DNA of 64,000 nucleotides from Allorhizobium pseudoryzae (GTDB lineage: Bacteria; Pseudomonadota; Alphaproteobacteria; Rhizobiales; Rhizobiaceae), in NCBI RefSeq assembly GCF_011046245.1, contig NZ_CP049241.1, positions 620,001 to 684,000 on the forward strand. The letters run 5' to 3'. The notes under the pieces were generated by a model, which did no database searches, was not told the origin of the DNA, and saw only the letters and a list, made by a program, of their open reading frames with translations. The position numbers were made by a program, and so were the translations under genes. This document shows positions 1 through 8,074 of this stretch, one piece after another; the first letter of the stretch is position 1; each line of letters begins with the position of its first letter.

Positions 1-593
1 CAGCCCGGCATGCCTTTGGTCGCCGCCATCAGCACGTCATAGGCCACCGCCTTGTGCTCCAACTCTTCCAGCGCATGCCAGACCCAGAGGCGCCGGTAGG
101 CGGGAGCCGCCTCGTCCAGCACATCGGGATGGCGAAGCGTCTGCGTCGAGAAGGTTGCCGTCAGGTGCTCGATGGCGCAGGTCGCCAGGACCCGGTGCAG
201 CGGGTTTTTGACCATGCCGAGCGAGGGCCCGACCGGCTTCTCCATCAGATCGACATCGTAACCGAGATCCTTCATGGCAAGATTGTATTCCTCATGCTCG
301 CGCGTGTGGAACGCCTCCTGCACGGCATAGCCGTTGATCTCCGCCGCCAGAGCCCTGTCCTCCAGATGCGGTGTGTAGTGCTTCAGCGACCGGATGAAAA
401 AGCGCTCGCCTTCCGGAAGGAAAATCGACAGGTTATCGATGAGAACCGTTTTCACCACATCATCCCCGAGCCAGTGACGCTTCCGATTGGCCCGGATGTT
501 GAAATGGAAATTGCGCGGAATAATCTCCCACTCGTCGGTGGTGCGCGCCTCCGCATGCAGGTTGCCTGGATCCCCGTGTGCTTCAGTCCCCAT
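1..593 (-). CDS. Metal-dependent hydrolase family protein (PF10118-like), 3' end cut by the window
   Basis: The reading frame starts with ATG at 593 (Met-Gly-Thr-Glu-Ala-His) and stays open to the window edge, so the C-terminus is missing. It has the helical, His/Glu-rich pattern of the family annotated as predicted metal-dependent hydrolases: EAFHTREHEEYN, AIEHLTATF and WHALEELEHKAVAYD supply the expected carboxylate and histidine ligands of a di-metal four-helix bundle. The substrate is unknown. It is followed on the same strand, upstream of its start, by a tRNA-Phe gene. The family assignment rests on motif memory; the coding call itself is firm. Confidence 0.8.
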   Translation of the reverse strand, partial: MGTEAHGDPGNLHAEARTTDEWEIIPRNFHFNIRANRKRHWLGDDVVKTVLIDNLSIFLPEGERFFIRSLKHYTPHLEDRALAAEINGYAVQEAFHTREHEEYNLAMKDLGYDVDLMEKPVGPSLGMVKNPLHRVLATCAIEHLTATFSTQTLRHPDVLDEAAPAYRRLWVWHALEELEHKAVAYDVLMAATKGMPG

Positions 594-698
594 GTCTCGT
601 CCCGATCTGCAGAAGATGTTTTCACCCACAGGGATGCTAAACAATCCCCTGATCGACCACAACACAAGAAAGGAAAAAGGAGCGCGAGGATAAGGTAA

Positions 699-774
699 TG
701 GTGCCCGGAGGCGGATTTGAACCACCGACACGCGGATTTTCAATCCGCTGCTCTACCAACTGAGCTATCCGGGC
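699..774 (-). tRNA. tRNA-Phe (anticodon GAA)
   Basis: On the minus strand this is a complete 76-nt cloverleaf starting GCCCGGATAGCTCAG. It has a D-loop TTGGTAGA, an anticodon loop TTGAAAA (anticodon GAA) on a GCGGA/TCCGC-type stem, a T-arm GGTTCAAATCC and an encoded CCA end at 699-701. The acceptor stem GCCCGGA/TCCGGGC pairs fully. About 220 bp of sequence between this gene and yacG contains no gene I can support. Confidence 0.97.
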
Positions 775-995
775 ATCTCGGCTTTTGTGAAGCCTTCCGG
801 CCTTCCTTTGGAAGTCCGCCGGGGGATGTCCCCGGGAGCGAGCGGGGTTATAACATCTTGTTCGGACATGGCAAGCGGCTTTAAGAACTTTTTTGACAGT
901 CCTGTGAAGAATGCCGTCAAACCTTTGATGAGAAAAGGAGAATGCCGCTCGCAGTCATGCCGCACGGCTTCTTTCAGGGCACGCGGCAAGGCCGC

Positions 996-1205
996 TCAGT
1001 CGTCGCCCGGCTCGGCTTTCGTCTCGTCATCGGCGACGGGGATGGCATAAGCGCCGTTCAGCCAGCGGGAGAGGTCCAGCGTGCGGCAGCGGTCCGAGCA
1101 GAAGGGGTAATGATCGCGTTGCGAGGGCTTGCCGCATTCCGGGCAGGGTCTCGTCTTGCGCAGGGGCGCCACCTTGGCGCCGGGGAACAAAGGATCGTTG
1201 GCCAT
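996..1205 (-). CDS. yacG: DNA gyrase inhibitor YacG (zinc-ribbon)
   Basis: This 69-residue protein carries the YacG zinc-ribbon: CPECGK near residue 21 and CSDRC near residue 36 form the four-cysteine site, followed by the typical [13 protein letters not shown] segment. YacG proteins bind GyrB and inhibit gyrase in vitro. It lies directly downstream of maf on the same strand with a gap of about 9 bp, so the two are probably cotranscribed. Length and motif order match the family. Confidence 0.93.
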   Translation of the reverse strand: MANDPLFPGAKVAPLRKTRPCPECGKPSQRDHYPFCSDRCRTLDLSRWLNGAYAIPVADDETKAEPGDD

Positions 1206-1214
1206 GACGGTTTC

Positions 1215-1835
1215 TCAGCCTTCGGCCCAGTGGGCCGCGACGTCGAACCCTTCGCCGTTCAAAAGCAGGGCGGTCTCGTAAAGCGGCAGGCCGACGACAT
1301 TGCTGTAGGAGCCGACGAGCTTCTGCACGAAGCTTCCGGCAATGCCCTGGATGGCATAGGCGCCGGCCTTGCCGCGCCACTGGTCGGAGGCGAGATAGGC
1401 TTCGATCTCGCGCGTCGAGAGGCGCTTGAAGCGCACCTTGGTTTCCACCACCTTCTGGCGGAACTGGCCGCCAGGGGTGACGAGGCAGACGCCGGTATAG
1501 ACCCAGTGGCCGCGCCCGGAGAGGAGGTGCAGTGCAGCGGACGCCTCTTCCATATACTCGGTCTTGGAGAGGATGCGGCGGCCAACGGCCACCACCGTAT
1601 CGGCAGACAGGATATAGCTGTTGCGCCAGGCGAGATCCCCGCTGATGCCGGCATACGCGGCCTCCGCCTTTTCCGTCGACAGACGGCGGGCGAGAGAGCG
1701 CGGATGTTCGGATTTCTTCGGCGTCTCATCGATATCCATCGGCATCAGCCGCGCTGGCTTGATCCCCACCTGATTGAGGAGATCAAGGCGCCGCGGCGAA
1801 CCGGAGGCCAGGATGAGCTTTTGGTCCCGGGACAT
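1215..1835 (-). CDS. maf: Maf family nucleotide pyrophosphatase
   Basis: The protein has 206 residues and begins with the Maf signature [14 protein letters not shown] (residues 7-20). An internal [16 protein letters not shown] motif holds the catalytic Asp region of house-cleaning dTTP/UTP or m7GTP pyrophosphatases. Maf proteins hydrolyse non-canonical or excess nucleoside triphosphates to monophosphates. It sits between infA and yacG on the same strand, a typical alphaproteobacterial order. The substrate subclass cannot be decided from the sequence alone. Confidence 0.93.
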   Translation of the reverse strand: MSRDQKLILASGSPRRLDLLNQVGIKPARLMPMDIDETPKKSEHPRSLARRLSTEKAEAAYAGISGDLAWRNSYILSADTVVAVGRRILSKTEYMEEASAALHLLSGRGHWVYTGVCLVTPGGQFRQKVVETKVRFKRLSTREIEAYLASDQWRGKAGAYAIQGIAGSFVQKLVGSYSNVVGLPLYETALLLNGEGFDVAAHWAEG

Positions 1836-1897
1836 GGAGATACCCTATCAAGGCGTGCCCTTCGAAACGAGGCGTCGCCGCTTTCGGTCGAGCCCGC

Positions 1898-2116
1898 TTA
1901 CTTGAAGCGGTAGGTGATACGGCCCTTGGTCAGGTCGTAAGGGGTCATTTCCACGAGAACCTTGTCGCCCGCCAGAACGCGGATACGGTTCTTGCGCATG
2001 CGGCCGGCCGTGTGGGCAATGATTTCATGTTCGTTTTCGAGCTTGACGCGGAATGTTGCGTTCGGCAGCAATTCCGTCACGACACCCGGGAATTCAAGGA
2101 CTTCTTCTTTCGCCAT
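1898..2116 (-). CDS. infA: Translation initiation factor IF-1
   Basis: This 72-residue S1/OB-fold protein is standard IF-1 from end to end: [13 protein letters not shown] at the start, [25 protein letters not shown] in the middle and [12 protein letters not shown] at the end. IF-1 binds the A site of the 30S subunit during initiation. It is followed by maf and yacG on the same strand. The roughly 165 bp upstream separates it from the phosphatase gene and probably carries its promoter. Confidence 0.98.
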   Translation of the reverse strand: MAKEEVLEFPGVVTELLPNATFRVKLENEHEIIAHTAGRMRKNRIRVLAGDKVLVEMTPYDLTKGRITYRFK

Positions 2117-2281
2117 CTAGAGCTTGTCTTTCTGTGGTTGATTGGGGTCCAAGGCCAAGTTTGGCCCGAACCTTGCAAAAGTGCGCGGAAACTACACGTT
2201 TGCCGCCCATTTGTGAACCTCGCATTCCGCCGATTCTTCATGGGCACGAAGCACCCTTGTTTCCGCGCCGGAGCCGGGCTT

Positions 2282-2764
2282 TTACACGGTCTGTGGGGCC
2301 TGCAGGCCGGCCCGTCCGAACCGCTCCTCAATGCGCCGCCACAACTCGTCGCGCACGGTGCGGTAGGCGTCCAGAACCCGGTCACGCGTGCCCGTCTCCA
2401 CCGTCGGGTCGAAGGTCGGCCAGTAGATCACCTCGACGGAATTGGAGCGCGTCAGTTCCAGCGCCTGGTGGTGGGCCTCGGGCGAGAGCGTGACGATCAC
2501 GTCGAAATAGTCATCCTCGAGTTCGTCGAGCGTGCGCGGCTGGTGTTTCTTCGATCGCGACAGACCGATTTCCTGCAAAACGACATCGACGAAGGGATCG
2601 GGATCGCCGGCCCGCACGCCCGCCGACTGGATGTAGATATCGGGTGGCAGCAGCCGTTTTGCAATGACTTCGGCCATCGGCGAGCGGATCGCGTTCATGC
2701 CGCACATAAACAAGATGGCACCCGGCTTGGCGATCTTCACGTCGACAGCCGGCCCCTCGCCCAT
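2282..2764 (-). CDS. Low-molecular-weight protein-tyrosine phosphatase family protein
   Basis: The N-terminal P-loop reads FMCGMNAIRSPMAE, a C-x5-R-S motif typical of low-molecular-weight tyrosine phosphatases and the related ArsC fold; GMNAI replaces the usual GNIC. DDYFDVIVTLSPEAH follows. The start chosen is ATG at 2764, two bases after the stop of the upstream UPF0262 gene, giving 160 residues; a TTG five codons earlier would overlap that gene. The close spacing implies an operon with UPF0262 and hisD. The physiological substrate is unknown. Confidence 0.85.
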   Translation of the reverse strand: MGEGPAVDVKIAKPGAILFMCGMNAIRSPMAEVIAKRLLPPDIYIQSAGVRAGDPDPFVDVVLQEIGLSRSKKHQPRTLDELEDDYFDVIVTLSPEAHHQALELTRSNSVEVIYWPTFDPTVETGTRDRVLDAYRTVRDELWRRIEERFGRAGLQAPQTV

Positions 2765-2766
2765 GC

Positions 2767-3240
2767 TCAGCCCCGCCAATAGAGCACACAGACGAGGGTG
2801 AACAGACGGCGGGCCGTATCGAAGTCGAGCGTAATCTTACCCTTCAGCCTCTCCTGCAGGGTCTCCGAGCCGTCATTGTGGATGCCGCGGCGGCCCATGT
2901 CGATCGCCTCGATCTGCGACGGCGTCGAGGAGCGGATCGCCTCGTAATAGCTCTCGCAGATCATGAAGTAGTCCTTGATGATCCGCCGGAAGGGTGTCAG
3001 CGACAGGATATGCGTGGCAACCGTCTCGCCGGCCTCGGTAGTGATCGAAAAGACGAGCTTCTGTTCGACCAGCGAGATGTTGAGCTTGTAAGGTCCGCCC
3101 TCGTGGCCCACGGGTTCGAAGCGGTTCTCCTCGATCAGGTCGAAGATTGCCACCGCCCGTTCATGTTCGACATCCGGCGTCGAGCGGCCGATGCTGTCAT
3201 CCAGCACCACGTCGCACAGCCGGAAGTCGCCCTTGGCCAT
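2767..3240 (-). CDS. UPF0262 family protein
   Basis: This 157-residue protein has the composition and pattern of the alphaproteobacterial UPF0262 family ([27 protein letters not shown] at the N-terminus, [30 protein letters not shown] in the middle). No catalytic motif or membrane segment is visible and no function is established. It lies three bases after hisD and immediately before the phosphatase gene on the same strand. This hisD-UPF0262-phosphatase-infA order is conserved in Rhizobiaceae. Confidence 0.9.
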   Translation of the reverse strand: MAKGDFRLCDVVLDDSIGRSTPDVEHERAVAIFDLIEENRFEPVGHEGGPYKLNISLVEQKLVFSITTEAGETVATHILSLTPFRRIIKDYFMICESYYEAIRSSTPSQIEAIDMGRRGIHNDGSETLQERLKGKITLDFDTARRLFTLVCVLYWRG

Positions 3241-3243
3241 TGT

Positions 3244-4542
3244 TCATCGTCCTCGGTTCAGGCGGATGGAGACCGACCGCGCATGCGCATCGAGCCCCTC
3301 CGAATGGGCAAGCGTGATGGCCGCCGGCCCCAGCGCGTTCAACTGGTCGGCACCGAGCCTCAGGATGGAGGTGCGCTTGACGAAGTCCAGCACGGAGAGA
3401 CCGGACGAGAAGCGGGCGGAGCGCGCCGTCGGCAGCACATGGTTCGATCCGCCAACGTAATCGCCGATGACTTCCGGCGTATGGCGGCCAATGAAGATGG
3501 CGCCGGCATTGCGGATGCCGGGCAACAGCGCATCCGGGTCGGCAACGGCCAGTTCCAGGTGTTCGGCGGCAATGCGGTTCGCCAGCGGTAGCGAGGCGTC
3601 AAGGCTCTCCACCAGAATGATGGCCCCGAAATCCCGCCAGCTGTCGGCCGCGGTCTCGGATCGCGACAGCGTCTTCAGCTGGCGCTCGACAGCCGCCTCC
3701 ACCGCTTCGCCAAGCGCACGGTCGGTGGTGATCAGGATGGATTGTGCGCCCGCATCATGTTCGGCCTGCGCCAGAAGGTCGGCGGCCAGCCAGTCGGGAT
3801 CGTTTTCCGCGTCGGCAATCACCAGCACTTCCGAAGGACCGGCAATCATGTCGATGCCGACGGTGCCGAACACCTGGCGCTTGGCGGCGGCCACATAGGC
3901 ATTGCCGGGGCCGACAATCTTGTAGACCGGTGCGATGGTCTCGGTGCCATACGCCAGTGCCGCAACGGCCTGGGCACCGCCGATCCGGTAGATTTCGCTC
4001 ACGCCGGCAATCTTCGCCGCCACCAGCACCGCCGGATTGAGCGCACCGCCGGAGGCCGGGCAGACCATCACGACGCGTTCGACACCCGCAACGCGCGCCG
4101 GCACGGCATTCATCAGCACGGAGCTCGGATAGCTCGCCGTGCCGCCCGGCACGTAGAGGCCGACAGCCTCGATCGCCGTCCAGCGGGAACCGAGGCCGAC
4201 GCCGATTGCATCCTCGTAGATATCATCCTTCGGCATCTGGCGGGCGTGGTGGCGCTCGATCCGTTCGGCAGCAAGCTTGAGGGCATCGATGACGGCAGGC
4301 TCGACCTCGGCAAAGGCGGCCTCGATTTCGGCCTCGGTCACCCGCATGCCGACCTCGGACAGGTCCACGCGGTCGAACTTCTTCGAATAGTCGAGAAGCG
4401 CCGCATCGCCGCGGGCGCGCACATCCTCGATGATGGCACGCACCACCGTGTTGACGTCTTCGGATACTTCGCGCTTCGTCGTCAGGAAGGCGGCGAACCG
4501 CGCTTCGAAATCCGCCGATGTCTGCTCAAGCCAGATTGCCAC
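3244..4542 (-). CDS. hisD: Histidinol dehydrogenase
   Basis: HisD oxidises L-histidinol to histidine in two NAD-dependent steps, the end of histidine biosynthesis. The protein shows the family landmarks: GLYVPGGTASYPSSVLMNAVPARVAGV, KIVGPGNAYVAAAKRQVFG, IDMIAGPSEVLV and DLLAQAEHDAGAQSILIT, with the Zn/base residues in the Q-x2-H segment, and FVGGSNHVLPT near the C-terminus. I start at GTG 4542 (Val-Ala-Ile-Trp-Leu), which has a GAGGGG ribosome-binding stretch just upstream and gives the usual length of about 432. A TTG eight codons earlier is less likely. Confidence 0.96.
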   Translation of the reverse strand: MAIWLEQTSADFEARFAAFLTTKREVSEDVNTVVRAIIEDVRARGDAALLDYSKKFDRVDLSEVGMRVTEAEIEAAFAEVEPAVIDALKLAAERIERHHARQMPKDDIYEDAIGVGLGSRWTAIEAVGLYVPGGTASYPSSVLMNAVPARVAGVERVVMVCPASGGALNPAVLVAAKIAGVSEIYRIGGAQAVAALAYGTETIAPVYKIVGPGNAYVAAAKRQVFGTVGIDMIAGPSEVLVIADAENDPDWLAADLLAQAEHDAGAQSILITTDRALGEAVEAAVERQLKTLSRSETAADSWRDFGAIILVESLDASLPLANRIAAEHLELAVADPDALLPGIRNAGAIFIGRHTPEVIGDYVGGSNHVLPTARSARFSSGLSVLDFVKRTSILRLGADQLNALGPAAITLAHSEGLDAHARSVSIRLNRGR

Positions 4543-4610
4543 TAACCCCGTCCCCTCACATTTCAAGACACCACCCGCCGCCAGTCAGGCGATCCGGCAG
4601 CAACCGACCG

Positions 4611-5048
4611 TCAATCGTGTTGCGGCCGGTTGGTGGTTTCCCAGGCACCGCCGGTATCGGCCAGCTGTGCCTCGATACATTCCACATCCAGGCTGATCGC
4701 GGCCCCTCCCGCCAGCGTCAGCTCGATCCGGCCATCCGGCCCCTCGCCGTTCTGCTCGAAACGGATGGCGAGAAGCGAATAGACGGTATCCGCCTTGCGA
4801 TCGATACCGAGCGTGCGCACGGCAGACACCCGCTTGAAGGCAAGCGCCGCCCGCCGCCGTTTATAACCCTTGGCGCCGCGGCTTGCCGCTTCCCAGACGA
4901 AGCGATTGACCGCGAGCGAGAACTGCCCGCGCTTGGCGCTCCAGTCAATATCCTGCGGCTTGAAGACGCTGTCCTGCATGTGCGCGGAGATGATCTTCAG
5001 ATCCTCTGCATCCAGCGCCAGCAGCCTCAGTTCCGTCATCTGATCCAT
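4611..5048 (-). CDS. DUF2948 family protein
   Basis: The protein of about 145 residues begins MDQMTELRLLALDAEDLKI and contains SAHMQDSVFKPQDIDW and the basic AFKRVSAVRTLGIDRK segment typical of alphaproteobacterial DUF2948. No function is known for the family. The start at 5048 is preferred because AGGA lies about seven bases upstream; an ATG at 5060 and a GTG at 5063 are in the same frame. It sits between murA and hisD on the minus strand. Confidence 0.85.
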   Translation of the reverse strand: MDQMTELRLLALDAEDLKIISAHMQDSVFKPQDIDWSAKRGQFSLAVNRFVWEAASRGAKGYKRRRAALAFKRVSAVRTLGIDRKADTVYSLLAIRFEQNGEGPDGRIELTLAGGAAISLDVECIEAQLADTGGAWETTNRPQHD

Positions 5049-5140
5049 TTTTGTCCTCATCACCCACGCTTGGGCCGCGCGGCTTTGCTTGTCAGGTCAT
5101 GGAGATAGGATGGCCGGATGCACGGTGCAACAGCAGAGCC

Positions 5141-6433
5141 TCATTCACTGACGCGCTGGACGACCGCGCCGCAGCGGGTGAGCTTTTCTTCCAGCCGCTC
5201 GAAACCACGATCGAGATGGTAGACGCGGTTGACGATGGTTTCGCCCTCGGCGGCAAGGCCGGCAATCACCAGCGACACCGAGGCCCGCAGATCCGTTGCC
5301 ATGACCGGCGCACCCTTGAGGCGCGACACGCCCTCGACGCGCGCCATCTGGCCGGAGAGCGAGATGCGGGCGCCGAGACGCGCCAGTTCCTGCACATGCA
5401 TGAAGCGGTTTTCGAAAATCGTCTCGGTGATGTGCGAGACACCGGAGGAGCGCGTCATCAGCGCCATGAACTGCGCCTGCAGATCGGTCGGGAAGCCCGG
5501 GAAAGGTTCGGTCACCACATCCACCGGCTGGATGCCGTTGCCGTTGCGCACCACGCGCAGGCCGCTCGGCGTCTCAGTGATCTCGGCGCCCGCCTGGCGC
5601 AGCGTATCGAGCGCGTTTTCCAGCAGCGCACCATCGGTGCCCTCCAGCGTCACGTCGCCGCCGGTCATGGCAACCGCCATGGCATAGGTGCCGGTCTCGA
5701 TACGGTCCGGCAGCACGCGGTGGCGGGCACCGGAGAGCGAGGTGACACCCTCAATGGTAATCGTCTTGCTGCCGGCACCGGACACTTTTGCGCCCATGGC
5801 ATTGAGGCAGTTGGCGAGATCGACGACTTCCGGCTCGCGGGCGGCGTTCTCGATCACCGTCGTGCCGTTGGCGAGCGTTGCCGCCATCATCATCACATGG
5901 GTGGCGCCGACGGAGACCTTGGGGAAGCGGTAGTGATTGCCGATCAGGCCGCCTTTCGGCGCCGTGGCGTTGACATAACCGCCGTCGATCTCGATCTCGG
6001 CGCCGAGGGCTGCCAGACCTTCGAGGAACAGATCGACCGGGCGCGTGCCGATGGCGCAGCCGCCGGGCAGCGAGACGCGGGCGCGGCCCTCGCGCGCCAG
6101 AAGCGGCCCGATGACCCAGAAGCTTGCCCGCATCTTCGACACAAGCTCGTAAGGGGCTGTCGTATCGGCAATGGTGCGGCAGGTGAAATGGATGGTGCGC
6201 GAATAGCCATCTTCCTGGCGCTCGCGGCGACCGTTGACGGCAATATCGACGCCATGATTGCCGAGGATGCGCATCAGCCCCTCGACATCGGCGAGATGCG
6301 GCACGTTTTCGAGCGTCAGCGTGTCGCTCGTCAGAAGCGAGGCAATCATCAGCGGCAGGGCTGCATTCTTGGCGCCCGAAATCGGAATGATGCCGCGCAG
6401 TTCGTTACCGCCGGAAATCTTGATGCGATCCAT
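5141..6433 (-). CDS. murA: UDP-N-acetylglucosamine 1-carboxyvinyltransferase
   Basis: MurA transfers enolpyruvate from PEP to UDP-GlcNAc, the first committed step of peptidoglycan synthesis and the target of fosfomycin. The 430-residue protein starts [27 protein letters not shown]. The active-site loop is present as [18 protein letters not shown] with the catalytic Cys near residue 125. [11 protein letters not shown] and [12 protein letters not shown] match the second domain. The length is standard. It is the first gene of the minus-strand run toward hisD. Confidence 0.97.
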   Translation of the reverse strand: MDRIKISGGNELRGIIPISGAKNAALPLMIASLLTSDTLTLENVPHLADVEGLMRILGNHGVDIAVNGRRERQEDGYSRTIHFTCRTIADTTAPYELVSKMRASFWVIGPLLAREGRARVSLPGGCAIGTRPVDLFLEGLAALGAEIEIDGGYVNATAPKGGLIGNHYRFPKVSVGATHVMMMAATLANGTTVIENAAREPEVVDLANCLNAMGAKVSGAGSKTITIEGVTSLSGARHRVLPDRIETGTYAMAVAMTGGDVTLEGTDGALLENALDTLRQAGAEITETPSGLRVVRNGNGIQPVDVVTEPFPGFPTDLQAQFMALMTRSSGVSHITETIFENRFMHVQELARLGARISLSGQMARVEGVSRLKGAPVMATDLRASVSLVIAGLAAEGETIVNRVYHLDRGFERLEEKLTRCGAVVQRVSE

Positions 6434-6553
6434 TCAACGACCACGGGCTTGTCTGCCCGCCTTTCCTTCTCATGCCCGAAAGATGGCGTCCTTAGACGAT
6501 ATCCCCTGCCACTGCAATTTGAATAGGCCCGCGCCGCAAGGCTTTTGCGGCCT

Positions 6554-6760
6554 TCATTCGCCTGTTTCGTCCACTTTTGCGGCAGGAAGGCCGGACGTCG
6601 CATCAGCCTCGCCGGCACGCCTTGCCCGCGACTGCTGCTTGCGGCGCATCAGGTTCTCGCGCAGCTTTTCGGCCGCGCGCGCTTTCCGCCGCTCCGCTTC
6701 CGCCTGCTGGCGCGCCTTGCGCTCCGCCTTTGCCTGCTTCGATTCGTCCAATTCGCTCAT
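6554..6760 (-). CDS. Small highly charged hypothetical protein
   Basis: This protein of about 68 residues begins MSELDESKQAKAERKARQQAEAE and is almost entirely Lys/Arg/Glu/Ala helix, then a short disordered tail. The ATG at 6760 has AGGG about five bases upstream and is preferred to an in-frame TTG at 6787. Short basic coiled proteins of this kind are common in Rhizobiaceae next to murA. I assign no function. The coding call rests on composition and the ribosome-binding site. Confidence 0.65.
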   Translation of the reverse strand: MSELDESKQAKAERKARQQAEAERRKARAAEKLRENLMRRKQQSRARRAGEADATSGLPAAKVDETGE

Positions 6761-6911
6761 GAACCCTGCATAACCGAATCCGCGCAAAACCCAAAGCGGC
6801 GGGACAATTCACCGGTTTTGGAAAAGAAGTTCAAATTGCGGCTTGCGCTCCCCGGTAAGCTATGGCAGAAGCCCGCTCACCGCAGCGCAGACAAATCTGC
6901 AAGCGCGACCT

Positions 6912-6986
<75 letters not shown>

Positions 6987-7018
6987 TCAAACTTCCTGTC
7001 AATACGAAGACGAACACT

Positions 7019-7023
7019 TCAGG
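7019..7023. repeat. Left target-site duplication TCAGG
   Basis: TCAGG directly abuts the left terminal repeat of the transposon, and the identical pentamer occurs immediately after the right terminal repeat at 30191-30195. A 5-bp duplication is the normal footprint of Tn7/Mu-type DDE transposition, and its flush position on both sides fixes the element boundaries. Confidence 0.88.
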
Positions 7024-7049
7024 TGGTGTCGCCCCAAAGGTTTGTCCCT
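7024..7049 (+). repeat. Left terminal inverted repeat of the Tn7-like transposon
   Basis: The end begins TGGTGTCGCCCC and continues AAAGGTTTGTCCCT. The reverse complement of the right end reads TGGTGCGGCCCC then TAAGGTTTGTCCCT, matching at 23 of 26 positions. It is flush against the TCAGG duplication. Confidence 0.9.
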
Positions 7050-7058
7050 ACGGCAGGC

Positions 7059-7163
7059 ATCTGTGGCCAAAAGTGCCTTTATCGCTGGCCCCAAACGAAA
7101 TCATGGCCAACTATCAGGTCGGCAGACACCTTACCTTCCAAACCTAAACGTTTGGGGGCACCA
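7059..7163. promoter_or_regulatory. Probable TnsB-binding repeats inside the left end
   Basis: The terminal core GCCCCAAAGG (7031-7040) recurs as GCCCCAAACG at 7088-7097 and, inverted, as the complement of GCCCCCAAACG at 7149-7159; the inverted copy is followed by GCACCA, a near mirror of the TGGTG terminus. A second block, CATCTGT (7059) then AAAGTGC (7070) and ATCGCTGGCCC (7081), has a counterpart inside the right end (CATCTGT, AAAGTGC, ATCGGTGGCCC on the complement). Repeated sites at both ends are what TnsB-type transposases need. Binding is inferred, not shown. Confidence 0.55.
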
Positions 7164-7690
7164 GTCTGGTTGCTGCAATTTCGCTATCGGCTTGATGTTT
7201 CGACCGACAAACTGGACCACTGGAAACCCATCCGACAGAAGATCGTAGAGCGCCTCAGGGTCACCCAGCGCTTCCGCTGCATCGATACCGGAGCGCCAGC
7301 AAAGAAGCCCGCCTCCAGATCGCGATCCGGAGTACGCAGATAGATCATGCATCGGACGAGCAGGTCATAGGCAGAACGATAGGTCTGGAAGCCCGCCGCC
7401 ATCACTTGGCTCTCTTGCCGGTCTCCGTTTTGAGCCAGACTTGAGAACCCTTTGCCTACGTCGTCAGTATGAAGGATTTCGAACCTGACGTAGTCGGTGT
7501 TACGTTTGAGGGTGCGGCCAAGTGGCCGCTCAAAAGCCACGGCATCGAAGTTCGGGTCGCTGTAAACCAGGATGGCTCTGAAAGAGCTTTTTTCATCACC
7601 TCCGTCGCCGTGATCTATCTGCGTGACATATGCACCTTCGAGATAAAGATCATCAGTGCCATCTAAGACGAAAGCTTCTCGTCGCCCAAA
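7131..7690 (-). pseudogene. Frameshifted remnant of an unknown protein gene
   Basis: Two minus-strand frames join into one plausible protein. The first reads FVLDGTDDLYLEGAYVTQID, later AILVYSDPNFDAVAFERPLG and LLVRCMIYLRTPDRDLEAGFFAG. At about 7285-7300 the coding quality moves to another frame, giving GIDAAEALGDPEALYDLL and QFVGRNIKPIAKLQQPDW to a stop at 7131. No start codon is visible before the conserved part, which runs upstream into the tRNA-like sequence. I do not recognise the family. A single-base indel and loss of the 5' end make it a likely dead gene, and its tail overlaps the transposon's left-end repeats. Confidence 0.5.
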
Positions 7691-7691
7691 A

Positions 7692-7800
7692 TGGATGTGG
7701 GGTGGCGGACTCGAACCGCCTCTACGGTCTCCCGGCTTGACGATCAGGGTTCAAGCACTTTCTTGCCGATGACGTGTCTCCTCCACCACCTGGCCCCACA
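7692..7800 (-). other. tRNA-like sequence, probably non-functional
   Basis: On the minus strand a perfect T-arm (GGCGG, loop TTCGAGT, CCGCC) is followed by CCCCACA-T-CCA. The first seven bases, TGTGGGG at the far end, pair with that acceptor half, and a GTG/CAC D-like arm follows. However, the span is 109 nt, no clean 5-bp/7-nt anticodon arm can be drawn, one base is unpaired between acceptor and T-stem, and the 5' half is also the end of an open reading frame. It may be a degenerate class II tRNA or a captured tRNA 3' end. Confidence 0.3.
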
Positions 7801-7972
7801 GAACCGCAAGAGTATTCACGACAGTGTTGAGCAATGACTTCATAAACGTCTCCATCTGAACATTGAGGTCGCAAAACCAATCAACGCAAAGCCAGATAAC
7901 GAAGAAACACGCCCCGACATCTCCAATGTTGAATCCCAAGGTCACTAACGCCGAACCAAGAATTTGGTGCAA
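7751..7972 (-). CDS. Possible small membrane protein
   Basis: This 73-codon frame starts with TTG at 7972 and encodes two hydrophobic stretches (ALVTLGFNIGDVGACFFVIWLC, then LLNTVVNTLAVLW) and a charged tail, VEETRHRQESA. It resembles a short membrane protein, but the start is weak and its last codons overlap the tRNA-like sequence. It stands alone between the remnant gene and the GHKL-nuclease gene, on the opposite strand to the latter. No function can be given. Confidence 0.3.
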   Translation of the reverse strand: MHQILGSALVTLGFNIGDVGACFFVIWLCVDWFCDLNVQMETFMKSLLNTVVNTLAVLWGQVVEETRHRQESA

Positions 7973-8074
7973 TCATCGCCCATGACCGACTTACAGGCAA
8001 GGGACGGCAATCGTCCAAGGTTGTGAAATTCCTTGCGGGGCCTGTTGGATAAACTCTAGAGTGCAAGAAACGGT

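Noticed and set aside
7692..7800. A functional tRNA gene
   Set aside because: No standard anticodon arm can be drawn, the span is 109 nt, and the 5' half is within an open reading frame. Kept only as tRNA-like.
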